From positions 1-37,302 of the forward strand of contig JAGCDE010000027.1 of the NCBI GenBank assembly GCA_017651315.1: a stretch of DNA of 37,302 bases. The letters run 5' to 3'. Source of the DNA: Bacteroidaceae bacterium (GTDB lineage Bacteria > Bacteroidota > Bacteroidia > Bacteroidales > Bacteroidaceae). A program made the translations under genes and the position numbers. Shown here in pieces: positions 6,642 to 14,764 of the stretch; the first letter of the stretch is position 1; the number at the start of each line of letters is the position of its first letter. Below the pieces are notes generated by a model. That model had not been told where the DNA came from and made no database searches. It saw nothing but the letters and a program-made list of their open reading frames with translations.

Positions 6642-7934
6642 TCAGTCCAGTTTGAAATTAACAGGTATAGAATATTTTACCCTGACGGGCTTCCCTTTTT
6701 GTACTCCAGCTTTCCACTTGGGCATAAGTTTTACAACTCTGAGAGCTTCCTTGTCCAATATAGGATTAACAGATTGAGCTATTTCCACATCACTTATAAA
6801 TCCATCCTTTTCTACGACAAAAGAAACAATTACCCTACCTTCTATTCTATTCTCTCGGGCCATTGCTGGATATTTGATATTATTACTGAGGAATTTCGAC
6901 AATTCAGATGTTCCTCCTGGAAATTCTGGCATTTTCTCCGCAACCGTAAGGACATTTTCTTGCTCTTCATCTTCTTCTATTATCTCTATATCATGAATAT
7001 GTATTTCCTTTTTCTTAAAAATGGATTCAAAGGTTCCAATGTGTCCTTCAAGGACATCAGAATGAACCACATCCCTCATCTCCTCTGGGAGCAAGCTGAC
7101 ATCCAACACATGCCAATCAACATCTCCCTCTATACCATAGTATATTTTTGTTTGTTCAATACGCCCTTTTGAATTCATTATGAGGTCAAGAGTCTTTGTA
7201 TTTTCTGTCAACTTGTCCAAGCTCAAATATGGTCCGGTGAAACCGCCAAAATCATTGTCATAGACACGAGTCAACAGGTTATTCCCGAATTCGACAAGAG
7301 TATAGAACTCATTGATCTCATGTATCGTGGTTTCATCACTTTCCCGATTAATTCCATATATATAGCTGTTAGCGAAAGCATACATACCATTCACATAGCG
7401 ACCTAAACAAAGATATTCTTCATCTTCACCATTCGATGATGTAGCCAGACATAAACCAGCGTATTTGCCATCAAACACTCTGGCAACATCAAACACTCTG
7501 TTGGGTGCTGACAACTCAAGCGTTCTCGTTTTAACCTCTTCACAGAACTTCTTCATAATATACGCCTCTGCATAATCCCACACGACATTCCCACTCTCCC
7601 ATACATAAAGCACATGATACCAGTCTCCACTCTCACCAATAATTGGGAGAATATGAGCTCTTGCCGGTATATCATCTTCTATTAGAGCATTTGTAAAGCA
7701 TAAATAACGTCTCATACTTTCATTACTTGTACTGATAACAAGTCTCGGACTTGAAGCATCTGGTTTTTGGCGCAGATTCACGTTATCAACTATTACTTTA
7801 ACGAACCGGCATCTGGGGATTGTAACATCAAACGGCCATTGAGCACTACTTGATGTTGTCATTCCCTGCAGAATGATTATTAACAAGAAGCTTATCATCC
7901 AAAAAAATCTTCTCCTTGGAATGGCTTTAATCAT
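6642..7934 (-). CDS. Secreted SH3 / TonB C-terminal domain protein
   Basis: The 430-residue protein begins with basic residues and a hydrophobic stretch ending near SSAQ (about residue 31), either a signal peptide or an N-terminal anchor. Residues about 43-140 look like a bacterial SH3 domain (VNLRQKPDASSPRLV, then GDWYHVLYVW). The last 95 residues are a TonB C-terminal domain: MPEFPGGTSELSKFLSNNIK, YPAMARENRIEGRVIVSFVV, then the final strands to VNFKLD. TonB domains normally contact TonB boxes of outer-membrane transporters, but in Bacteroidota this fold is also fused to unrelated sensor or envelope proteins. The middle 180 residues are unknown. There is no Pro-rich periplasmic spacer as in true TonB, so an energy-transducing role is doubtful. 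Confidence 0.75.
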   Translation of the reverse strand: MIKAIPRRRFFWMISFLLIIILQGMTTSSSAQWPFDVTIPRCRFVKVIVDNVNLRQKPDASSPRLVISTSNESMRRYLCFTNALIEDDIPARAHILPIIGESGDWYHVLYVWESGNVVWDYAEAYIMKKFCEEVKTRTLELSAPNRVFDVARVFDGKYAGLCLATSSNGEDEEYLCLGRYVNGMYAFANSYIYGINRESDETTIHEINEFYTLVEFGNNLLTRVYDNDFGGFTGPYLSLDKLTENTKTLDLIMNSKGRIEQTKIYYGIEGDVDWHVLDVSLLPEEMRDVVHSDVLEGHIGTFESIFKKKEIHIHDIEIIEEDEEQENVLTVAEKMPEFPGGTSELSKFLSNNIKYPAMARENRIEGRVIVSFVVEKDGFISDVEIAQSVNPILDKEALRVVKLMPKWKAGVQKGKPVRVKYSIPVNFKLD

Positions 7935-8084
7935 AAAATAAAGTAATATATTGTTAGTTGTTTTGTCTATAAACTCTTTTATGTGACTTTGACAATAAAT
8001 GTTGCGAATACTCCACGATAATAGCGCGGAAAGTCACAAAAAACTTTTTTGCAGTTATTTCCATAATAGTCAGCTAATCAGTAT

Positions 8085-8816
8085 CTATTTCTCATGTACA
8101 GCACGGACAGGAAAGCAATTACGAAAAGCTGATTCAGATGTGACACTGCGTGTTTTCTTCGTTATATTGAATGTCAACACTGCAGGATCTGCTTTACTGA
8201 TAACTTCAAATCCCATTTCACGTGCCTTTTCAATCTGTAATCTGCCAGCACCCAGTTCAGAGCCAGTCCAATAATAACCAATATTACCCACCGTCTGCGG
8301 TTCGGCTATACGATACTTTGTACCTTTCTCCTCATCATCCCAGAAAGCACTGAGTCCTGAACCACAAGCAGGCAAAAAAATAGATTTTCCATTCTTTCCG
8401 GTTAATCGAACACCCTTGACGTCGTTTATAACATCAATAGTCATTTCACACCGTTCAATCAACTCACGCATTTCAACTTCAGTGGGCATACGCCATCCGT
8501 CCCCCATTTGCTTTACGGCTATATCTGATATTGTACCGCTGATGTTTGCGGGCGTGTTTTGTGAGTAGTAAATTGATCCTGATATGTTACCGTAAGGAAT
8601 CTGATATCCAAATTCCTCAGGGCTATTTGCTCCGACATTGCTTTCTGCCCAATTAACGCTCAATCCCAAATCTACTCCGTAGGTAATTACAGATGCTTTC
8701 GCCATTTTTTCATTATTGATATTTGAACAACCTCCCTTATTGTGGTGCTTACCACACGACACCATTACCGTGCTCAAACCAAACACAAGCACCGCTGCAT
8801 AACATACTGTTTTCAT
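8085..8816 (-). CDS. FISUMP-type lipoprotein
   Basis: The 243-residue product has a signal peptide with lipobox MVSC (about residue 20). The core follows the FISUMP pattern of Bacteroidales surface proteins: VDLGLSVNWAESNVGA, PEEFGYQIPYG, then GDGWRMPTEVEMRELIERC, IFLPACGSG, YYWTGSE, and a C-terminal FPVRAVH. The aromatic YFAWGE segment of typical members is replaced here by a shorter Tyr/Ser-rich stretch. The start at 8816 was chosen because the longer ORF upstream overlaps the neighbouring FISUMP gene and lacks a sensible N-terminus. It is 40 nt downstream of that neighbour. Its function is unknown beyond probable exposure at the outer membrane. Confidence 0.75.
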   Translation of the reverse strand: MKTVCYAAVLVFGLSTVMVSCGKHHNKGGCSNINNEKMAKASVITYGVDLGLSVNWAESNVGANSPEEFGYQIPYGNISGSIYYSQNTPANISGTISDIAVKQMGDGWRMPTEVEMRELIERCEMTIDVINDVKGVRLTGKNGKSIFLPACGSGLSAFWDDEEKGTKYRIAEPQTVGNIGYYWTGSELGAGRLQIEKAREMGFEVISKADPAVLTFNITKKTRSVTSESAFRNCFPVRAVHEK

Positions 8817-8856
8817 TTTCAGATTATATTTTATAAGTAAACAAACCATGAAAAAA

Positions 8857-9579
8857 CTACTTGCAAACGGGGCGTACAGAACGACCATAGCAACAATTAA
8901 CGCCATTCATTTTATAATGAGCTCGGTCAATTATCGAATCATATTCGAAATCAAGAGCAAATGCACGCATAGAACCAGTAATATCAAGCGAGCTTGACCA
9001 ATAATTTCCATATTTTCCTACACTTTTGAGATCTTCATTAGAACGATAACCATTAGCAGGTAGAAATATGTATTTGTCCGTAAAACCATTTTTTTGACTC
9101 TGAACTTTAAAACCTGCAACTCCCTTAAATTCGGAATTACCTTCGCCGTACCATATCCATAAGCAATTATCAATTAGTTCTTGAAATTCTTCATTAGTTG
9201 GCATTCTCCAGTTTGCACCCCATATCACATGCGCAACATCATCTTGAATATCCAGAACACACTTATTGTCAACTTTTCCCCAAAAACTACCATTACAATA
9301 CTTAGTTTGTTTGTCAAAACTTCCATTACAGTACTTATGAGTAGACCAGTCATATTTGCTTTTTGAGTTTATTTCTGCCCATGCAAAATAGTCCCCATAT
9401 TCCTCAGGGTAAGTAGCACCAACATTCATATTGGCCCATTTGACACTTAAACCTAGGTCAACATAATCACCTATTTAAACTATGTTCTCTTGTTGAGAGG
9501 ATTGTTCTTCCTCAACAAAAGATACATAGTACGAAATTAAACCACTAGTGACAAGCAGAAATGACAAAAAAAATTCCAT
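8857..9579 (-). pseudogene. FISUMP-type protein gene with an in-frame stop
   Basis: From ATG 9579 the frame encodes an N-terminal hydrophobic segment (FFLSFLLVTSGLI), then a Glu/Gln-rich tether, and hits TAA at 9475-9477 (codon 35). Past the stop the same frame continues without break: GDYVDLGLSVKWANMNVGA, EEYGDYFAWAE, WRMPTNEEFQELI, YIFLPANGY, YWSSS, GRSVRPVC. That is a full FISUMP domain. The stop therefore separates the export segment from the domain. ATG at 9429 could start a 190-residue cytoplasmic fragment missing the first strand. A sequencing error or phase variation cannot be excluded, but as written the gene is broken. The close relative at 36719-37302 shows the undamaged form. Confidence 0.7.
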
Positions 9580-9714
9580 ATCGTTCGTTTTTAGAATTGT
9601 AAGTTTTCCAAAATATATATTTATCAAAACTAATATACTCACATATCAGCAATTATGCCGATTCTTTGAGTCTAACTAATTTTTAGCAATGAGACTACAC
9701 ATACATGTACAAAA

Positions 9715-9975
9715 AACGTGGACACCCACCTGCGCCCGTCCGTTTCTTGAGATTCTGGAATACCCTGGTCAGCAGACGGAAAAGATGGTGCCCACGTTAC
9801 AAAAGAATTATAATCCGGAAATGTGTGTCAGGTGGGTACAGAACACCACCTTGACACACCCGGGATACAATTCAGAATTATACCCGCAGCAGCACTTCTA
9901 TCCTTGCGTTTTGGCTGACCAAATGAAATTTTCCAGATTTCAAGAAGCCAAAAGACAAAGCGTTAGTGACGCTTT
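9715..9975 (+). ncRNA. Candidate structured RNA region with hairpins and terminator
   Basis: The 600-bp gap between the FISUMP genes and the DUF4160 gene has no convincing gene. It holds a 12-nt inverted repeat with one mismatch (AACGTGGACACC at 9715-9726, partner at 9787-9798). A 13-bp hairpin with one bulge follows (9823-9835 with 9846-9859), flanked by partly pairing ATCC/GGAT. A terminator-like hairpin lies at 9957-9975. A 122-codon plus-strand reading frame covers the region, but the dyads explain it better than coding does. I do not recognise the RNA. Confidence 0.35.
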
Positions 9976-9977
9976 TT
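9957..9977 (+). terminator. Terminator-like hairpin
   Basis: AAAGCGT (9957-9963) pairs with ACGCTTT (9969-9975) around TAGTG, and T continues to 9977. It would end any plus-strand RNA made from the structured region and shields the DUF4160 promoter downstream. Confidence 0.55.
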
Positions 9978-10147
9978 ATACATGTTTCATGTCAAAGCCC
10001 GAGTTAAAGCACATAAATGCAACTCACTCCGACCCCGCATTTTGCAAATATATGTAAAAAAACTATTGATGCACATAATTGATCAAAAAAATAGGACCAG
10101 AAGGATCAGTTCCCTGTGGCACATTTCAGAAAAAAAGTGAAACAATA

Positions 10148-10179
10148 GTTGCAGGTAATAAATCTATTACCTATTTTTG
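10148..10179 (+). promoter_or_regulatory. Promoter of the DUF4160/DUF2442 pair
   Basis: TATTTTTG (10172-10179) fits the TAnnTTTG -7 box. GTTG at 10148-10151, 20 nt upstream, is one base off the -33 consensus TTTG. The ATG at 10197 lies 18 nt after the -7 box, so the leader is about 10 nt. Confidence 0.6.
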
Positions 10180-10196
10180 CTCAAAAATAAAATGCT

Positions 10197-10436
10197 ATGC
10201 CAACTGTGTTTATTATCATGGGATTCATTTTCAAGTTTTACTCAAATGAGCACAACCCTATTCATATCCACGTTGAGAGAGGTGGGGCTAATGCCAAGTT
10301 TACAATCTTTCCTGTCAAGTTAGTGGATAATCATGGGTTCAAGCCGTCGGAGATAAAAATGATGGAATCCATTATTGAGGATAATCAGGAGGTTATAGCG
10401 CAACACTGGAACAGATACTTCAATAAGTGCAGATAA
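10197..10436 (+). CDS. DUF4160 domain protein
   Basis: The 79-residue protein is a near-textbook DUF4160: FKFYSNEHNPIHIHVERGGA, then AKFTI, and the helix PSEIKMMESIIEDNQEVIAQ ending in HWNRYF. The short His-rich HNPIHIHVE motif is the family hallmark. DUF4160 genes usually sit just before DUF2442 genes, as here with a 1-nt gap, and the pair has been proposed as a toxin-antitoxin-like module. Activity is not established, so I leave the role open. Start is clear: the ATG is positioned right behind the promoter and no longer in-frame start exists. Confidence 0.85.
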   Translation: MPTVFIIMGFIFKFYSNEHNPIHIHVERGGANAKFTIFPVKLVDNHGFKPSEIKMMESIIEDNQEVIAQHWNRYFNKCR

Positions 10437-10437
10437 A

Positions 10438-10851
10438 ATGATAGAGGTAGAAAGGATTTGGCTTACAGACGATGCCGTATGGATTCAGACCAAGAACGGC
10501 GAAGAGGCGTGTGAATATTACGCCGATTACCCGCGCCTAAGGTATGCTACACCCCAACAGAGAGCCAACTATAAGGCCGATGACTATGGAATCCACTGGC
10601 CCGATATTGACGAGGATCTCAGTTATGAGGGCTTCTTCTACCACAAGAATCATACAGAGCTTTATCGATTGTTTATTGCTCACCCGGAGTTGAACGCATC
10701 GGCTGTAGCACGTCGTATGAGTATTTCACAAAGTCTCTTTGCACAGTATATTAGCGGAGCAAAAAAACCGTCCCAGGCCCGTCTTGAAGAAATCTACACC
10801 ACATTACGCGCTATCGGGCAGGAACTGGCGGCATTACCTTCTTTTGTCTGA
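10438..10851 (+). CDS. DUF2442 domain protein with helix-turn-helix
   Basis: The 137-residue protein has a DUF2442 domain at about residues 1-75 (VERIWLTDDAVWIQTKNG, YPRLRYATPQQRANY, IHWPDIDEDLSYEGF). A DNA-binding-like C-terminus at about 85-135 follows (LNASAVARRMSISQSLFAQYISGAKKPSQARLEEI), a clear helix-turn-helix of the XRE kind. That makes it a plausible self-regulating partner of the DUF4160 protein encoded one base upstream. The pair is translated as a unit. The roughly 145-bp stretch after its stop has no convincing promoter or terminator before the lipoprotein gene at 10998. Confidence 0.85.
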   Translation: MIEVERIWLTDDAVWIQTKNGEEACEYYADYPRLRYATPQQRANYKADDYGIHWPDIDEDLSYEGFFYHKNHTELYRLFIAHPELNASAVARRMSISQSLFAQYISGAKKPSQARLEEIYTTLRAIGQELAALPSFV

Positions 10852-10997
10852 CTCAATAAAGGAAGCCGAACAGCCAGAGCGGGATTCTGTTTCCGCGTCC
10901 AAACTCCACCTCATCTATAGCCAGGAAGATTATGCTGAAAACTTGTTTGCTTTATCTATTTTTGTTTCCTTTGTAATGATAATAAACCGCAAATGAT

Positions 10998-11579
10998 ATG
11001 AATAAGCTCTATTTCCCTTTGCTTTCAGCAATAGTTGCATTCGGTGTCGCCTGCAATCCTGACGACAAGAATGATACACCCGAAGACAAGACCGTCAATA
11101 TAACAGAAGAATCCCTGAAAGGAACATGGGAGGGTGGTGTTACAGCCGATTTTGCTCAAGGATATCCCCAGAACTGGCGTATAGAGTTTGACGGAAAGAA
11201 CTATACCACCTGGCATACCCATCAGACTGCCGGTTCCATCAACGATGATGTACAAGGTCTCAAGACTGTAGGTAACAAGGAAAAGGGAACGTGGGAATAC
11301 TCCGATGGCGTACTCACCCTTACGCCAAAGCAGCAATGGGCATCCTATGCCATAACAAGCATGTCGCCCAGCAAGTACTCTTATTATGAATACAACACTG
11401 TGACAATGGAGGCTGTACAGTGGTATGAGACCGCTCAATCTCTCATAGAAAGCGGTATAGAACGTGACATTCAGGAGGGTACAGACTGGTATGTCAAGAA
11501 ATGGAACGTGGTTTCCTTTACCAAGACCACACTTTCGGTCAAGATCAACATGGATATCTTCAAGCTGGAAAAGAAATAA
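10998..11579 (+). CDS. Lipoprotein, lipocalin-like
   Basis: The 193-residue protein has a signal peptide with lipobox GVAC (Cys19), followed by an acidic NPDDKNDTPEDK tether typical of Bacteroidota surface-exposed lipoproteins. The mature part opens with LKGTWEGG and alternates strand-like segments (NWRIEFDGKNYTTWHT, KGTWEYSDGVLTLTPK, VVSFTKTTLSVKI), an order seen in lipocalin-like domains. No binding residues can be assigned. It ends 6 nt before topB and shares its strand, so the two are probably co-transcribed, although no functional link is obvious. Confidence 0.7.
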   Translation: MNKLYFPLLSAIVAFGVACNPDDKNDTPEDKTVNITEESLKGTWEGGVTADFAQGYPQNWRIEFDGKNYTTWHTHQTAGSINDDVQGLKTVGNKEKGTWEYSDGVLTLTPKQQWASYAITSMSPSKYSYYEYNTVTMEAVQWYETAQSLIESGIERDIQEGTDWYVKKWNVVSFTKTTLSVKINMDIFKLEKK

Positions 11580-11585
11580 CAATCT

Positions 11586-13367
11586 ATGATAGTATGTATA
11601 GCTGAGAAGCCCAGCGTGGCAAAGGATATTGCCGATGTGCTGGGTGCCAAGACAAAACACGACGGGTACATTGAGGGTAACGGTTATCAGGTAACCTGGA
11701 CCTTCGGTCATTTGTGTACCCTTAAGGAGCCCCATGATTACACACAGAACTGGAAAAACTGGAGCCTGGGCAGCCTGCCTATGATTCCGCCCCGGTTCGG
11801 AATAAAGTTGATTGAGGATAAGGGAATTGAAAAACAGTTCAAGATAATTGAGTCACTCATGCAGAAGGCCGATGGCATTATCAACTGCGGTGATGCCGGC
11901 CAGGAGGGTGAGCTCATTCAGCGCTGGGTTATGCAGAAAGCCGGCGCCAAGTGTCCCGTAAAGCGCTTGTGGATATCTTCGCTGACCGAAGAGTCCATAC
12001 GCGAGGGGTTCAGCCACCTGCAGGATCAGGATGCGTTCAAGTCACTTTATGAAGCCGGATTATGCCGCGCCATAGGTGACTGGCTGCTTGGAATGAACGC
12101 CACCCGACTGTACACCATAAAATACCGCAACGGCAATAACCGACAGGTGCTCTCCATCGGCCGCGTCCAGACCCCCACCCTGGCACTGGTTGTAAACCGC
12201 CAAAAGGAAATAGATAACTTCAAACCCGAGCAGTACTGGGAGCTCAAGACCGTTTACCGCGACACCACCTTTTCATATACAAAAGGCAAGTTCACCAAGA
12301 TAGAGGACGGCCAGGCTCTGCTGGAGGAGATCCGCCCCCTGAACTTTGTCATAACCGATGTAACCCGCAAGGAGGGCAAGGACTTTGCCCCGCGCCTTTT
12401 TGACCTCACATCGCTGCAGGTGGAGTGTAACCGCAAGTACGGGTATTCGGCCGATGACACACTTAAGACCATCCAGTCACTCTACGAAAAGAAGATAACC
12501 ACATACCCGCGTGTGGATACCACATTCCTGAGCGACGACATATACCCCAAATGCCCCGGCATTCTCAAGGGGCTCAAGGATTACGCCCAGTTCACCGCCC
12601 CGTTAGAGGGCAAGAAACTGCCCAAGTCCAAGAAGGTGTTTGACAACAGCAAGGTAACCGATCACCACGCCATCATACCCACCGGAGTATATCCCAACAA
12701 TCTGACCCAGCAGGAGCGAGCCGTATTTGACCTGATAGCACGCCGTTTCATAGCCGTCTTCTACCCCGACTGCCTCTATGCCCAGACCACCGTCCTGGGC
12801 AAGGCCGGCCGCGCCGAGTTCAAGACCACCGGCCGCGAAATATTGAAACCAGGCTGGCGCGTACTCTTTGAGAAAGAGAAGCAAGAAGACAAACCAGATG
12901 ACGAAGAGCGCATACTCCCCCAGTTCACAGTCGATGAAAGCGGCCCCCACCTGCCTGAGCTCCAGGAGAAATGGACCACCCCGCCCAAACCCTACACCGA
13001 GGCCACCCTGCTGCGTGCAATGGAAACCGCCGGCAAACTGGTGAACGATGAGGAACTGCGTGACGCCATGAAGGAGAACGGCATAGGCCGTCCGTCAACC
13101 CGGGCCGCCATCATAGAGACCCTCTATAAGCGTGGCTATATGCGTAAGGAGAAGAAAAGCCTGTACCCCACTCCCACCGGAACAGGTCTTATAGACCTAA
13201 TTCATGAGGAGCTGCTCAAGAGCGCTGAACTGACCGGAATATGGGAAAAGCGCCTGCGTGAGATAGAGCGCGGGAACTACCAGCCAAGCCAGTTCATGGA
13301 CGAACTGAAACAGATGGTATCCACTCTGGTACACGATGTTCTGGCAGACAACTCCTCAAGACTATAA
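11586..13367 (+). CDS. topB: DNA topoisomerase III
   Basis: The 593-residue type IA topoisomerase decatenates and relaxes DNA by passing strands through a transient 5'-phosphotyrosyl break. The TOPRIM start (IVCIAEKPSVAKDIADVLGA) and the acidic metal site (CGDAGQEGELI, residues 101-111) are present. The catalytic tyrosine is Y307 in ITTYPRVDT. Further core motifs are LSIGRVQTPTL (about 189-199), TDHHAIIPTG, and ENGIGRPSTRAAIIE near residue 490. The protein ends soon after the core, with no Cys-rich zinc-binding tail and no long C-terminal extension, so it is a short form. It starts 6 nt after the lipoprotein gene and converges on the phosphatase gene with a 5-nt gap and no visible terminator. 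Confidence 0.95.
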   Translation: MIVCIAEKPSVAKDIADVLGAKTKHDGYIEGNGYQVTWTFGHLCTLKEPHDYTQNWKNWSLGSLPMIPPRFGIKLIEDKGIEKQFKIIESLMQKADGIINCGDAGQEGELIQRWVMQKAGAKCPVKRLWISSLTEESIREGFSHLQDQDAFKSLYEAGLCRAIGDWLLGMNATRLYTIKYRNGNNRQVLSIGRVQTPTLALVVNRQKEIDNFKPEQYWELKTVYRDTTFSYTKGKFTKIEDGQALLEEIRPLNFVITDVTRKEGKDFAPRLFDLTSLQVECNRKYGYSADDTLKTIQSLYEKKITTYPRVDTTFLSDDIYPKCPGILKGLKDYAQFTAPLEGKKLPKSKKVFDNSKVTDHHAIIPTGVYPNNLTQQERAVFDLIARRFIAVFYPDCLYAQTTVLGKAGRAEFKTTGREILKPGWRVLFEKEKQEDKPDDEERILPQFTVDESGPHLPELQEKWTTPPKPYTEATLLRAMETAGKLVNDEELRDAMKENGIGRPSTRAAIIETLYKRGYMRKEKKSLYPTPTGTGLIDLIHEELLKSAELTGIWEKRLREIERGNYQPSQFMDELKQMVSTLVHDVLADNSSRL

Positions 13368-13372
13368 GATTC

Positions 13373-14650
13373 TCAGTTCCGCTTGTATCCTTCCAGATTA
13401 GCCTTTACGGTTTCCCACTTGTAGTATGGTCCGACATATGGCTCCAGATTCCGAAGCCGTGTCTCCTGCTCCTGGTATAGGAACTTGACAAGTACATCAC
13501 CGCTCTTATTGCGGTAGAAGATCATCTGAAGGTTGCTGGCCATAGGAATATTCCAGAATCCGAGCCAACGGTCGCATATCTGGTCGGCAGGAATACGCTC
13601 ACCCACTCCTTCAATGCCAAGGTAACTGACAAGAGCCATAAGCGGATAGTCATGACCGAAACGGAGGTCCGCGGCATACTTGCCTGTGGCGATACACTCA
13701 TTAGCTTTGGCCACGATATCCTCCACACAGGACTGTGCCATCGGCACACGCTCATCGCCGGACTCCACCGAATTGCAGTGACCTGCATAGAGTGACACAT
13801 TACTCTGGGCCCAACGCTTGTAAATGGCATCAAAGGGAAGGAAACGGAACAGGTTGTCTTCAATGTCAAAATCCTCGGCAATGATGGCGGTACTCCATAC
13901 ATTTTCAGTAAGATTTCTGGCACTCTTGACGAACGCACGCGCCTTTGACACATCGGTAAAGACACGGCTCAATACACCTGTCGTATCGTCCGGAAGATCC
14001 TGCAAGGCGGCCATGGCAGCTCTTGTGGCGGCCGATGACCTCATCTGCCAGCCACGCTCGTTGTCTAAATAGTCCATGAATTTCTCACCGGTGTCAAGAT
14101 AGAAATAGAGATCCGGATTCTGACGCACAAGAGAAGTTGTGAATGCATTCATGCTTATAAGACAGCGCTGCACAGTACTTCCGAAAGCACGGACCTGCTT
14201 CTTCCCCTTAAAGACGGCAGGATAGCGCCTGAACATACGTTCGGCAATCGCAGTATGCTCACGCACTCCTTTTTGGGACAACCTGCCATCCATACCATTG
14301 TAGTTTTCCAGGACCTTGCGGGCGGCCACAAGAAGAGAGTCTCCACCCGGTGTGAGTATGCCCATCTGCTTACCCGTCTCCAATGTCGAGATAAGCCCCT
14401 CGTATGAACTGCCACCCCAGTTTGAACGGGATCCATGTCGGCCATAGTGGCTTATATAGAAAGGTTTGTATCCTTTAGGAGGTTTTGTGTCACGGATTTC
14501 CTTGAACTCATAGGAGTTGGTGTTGTTGCCGGCACGTGTCGGTTCCTCCATCAGTGCACGGACAGCGGCCTCTGATCTGTGCGGCTGACCATACACGGCC
14601 ACAATTACCATAAGCAATGCAGGGAGCAGAATAAGTCTTCTTGGTTTCAT
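13373..14650 (-). CDS. Exported histidine acid phosphatase, clade 2
   Basis: The 425-residue protein has a signal peptide of about 21 residues (core LILLPALLMVIVAV, then YGQ) and lacks a lipobox, so it is periplasmic or secreted. It carries the histidine-phosphatase active-site motif GRHGSR (residues 70-75; His72 would form the phospho-intermediate). The proton-donor motif FGHDYP lies around residue 330. This places it in the branch that contains acid phosphatases, phytases and MINPP-type inositol phosphatases; which substrate it uses cannot be read from sequence. Scavenging phosphate from phytate-like or sugar phosphates would suit a gut bacterium. It is transcribed away from the OmpA-family gene. 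Confidence 0.88.
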   Translation of the reverse strand: MKPRRLILLPALLMVIVAVYGQPHRSEAAVRALMEEPTRAGNNTNSYEFKEIRDTKPPKGYKPFYISHYGRHGSRSNWGGSSYEGLISTLETGKQMGILTPGGDSLLVAARKVLENYNGMDGRLSQKGVREHTAIAERMFRRYPAVFKGKKQVRAFGSTVQRCLISMNAFTTSLVRQNPDLYFYLDTGEKFMDYLDNERGWQMRSSAATRAAMAALQDLPDDTTGVLSRVFTDVSKARAFVKSARNLTENVWSTAIIAEDFDIEDNLFRFLPFDAIYKRWAQSNVSLYAGHCNSVESGDERVPMAQSCVEDIVAKANECIATGKYAADLRFGHDYPLMALVSYLGIEGVGERIPADQICDRWLGFWNIPMASNLQMIFYRNKSGDVLVKFLYQEQETRLRNLEPYVGPYYKWETVKANLEGYKRN

Positions 14651-14696
14651 ATAGTTACTGTTTATCTGTTATTGTCAAACCTTTTCCTTGTATCTG

Positions 14697-14729
14697 CAAA
14701 AATATGAAAAAAGAGTAGAAAGACCACAA
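14697..14729 (-). promoter_or_regulatory. Promoter of the phosphatase gene
   Basis: On the minus strand, TATTTTTG (14697-14704) fits the -7 consensus. CTTG (14726-14729), 21 nt upstream of it, approximates the -33 box TTTG. The ATG at 14650 gives a leader of about 40 nt. No clear box was found for the divergent OmpA-family gene. Confidence 0.5.
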
Positions 14730-14764
14730 GACAATAAAAAGAACAGATATCAGTTATATTATTG

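Noticed and set aside
9689-10057. A 122-codon plus-strand frame
   Set aside because: No family features, no promoter box before it, and it is crossed by hairpins and a terminator-like hairpin. Kept only as part of the structured-region candidate.
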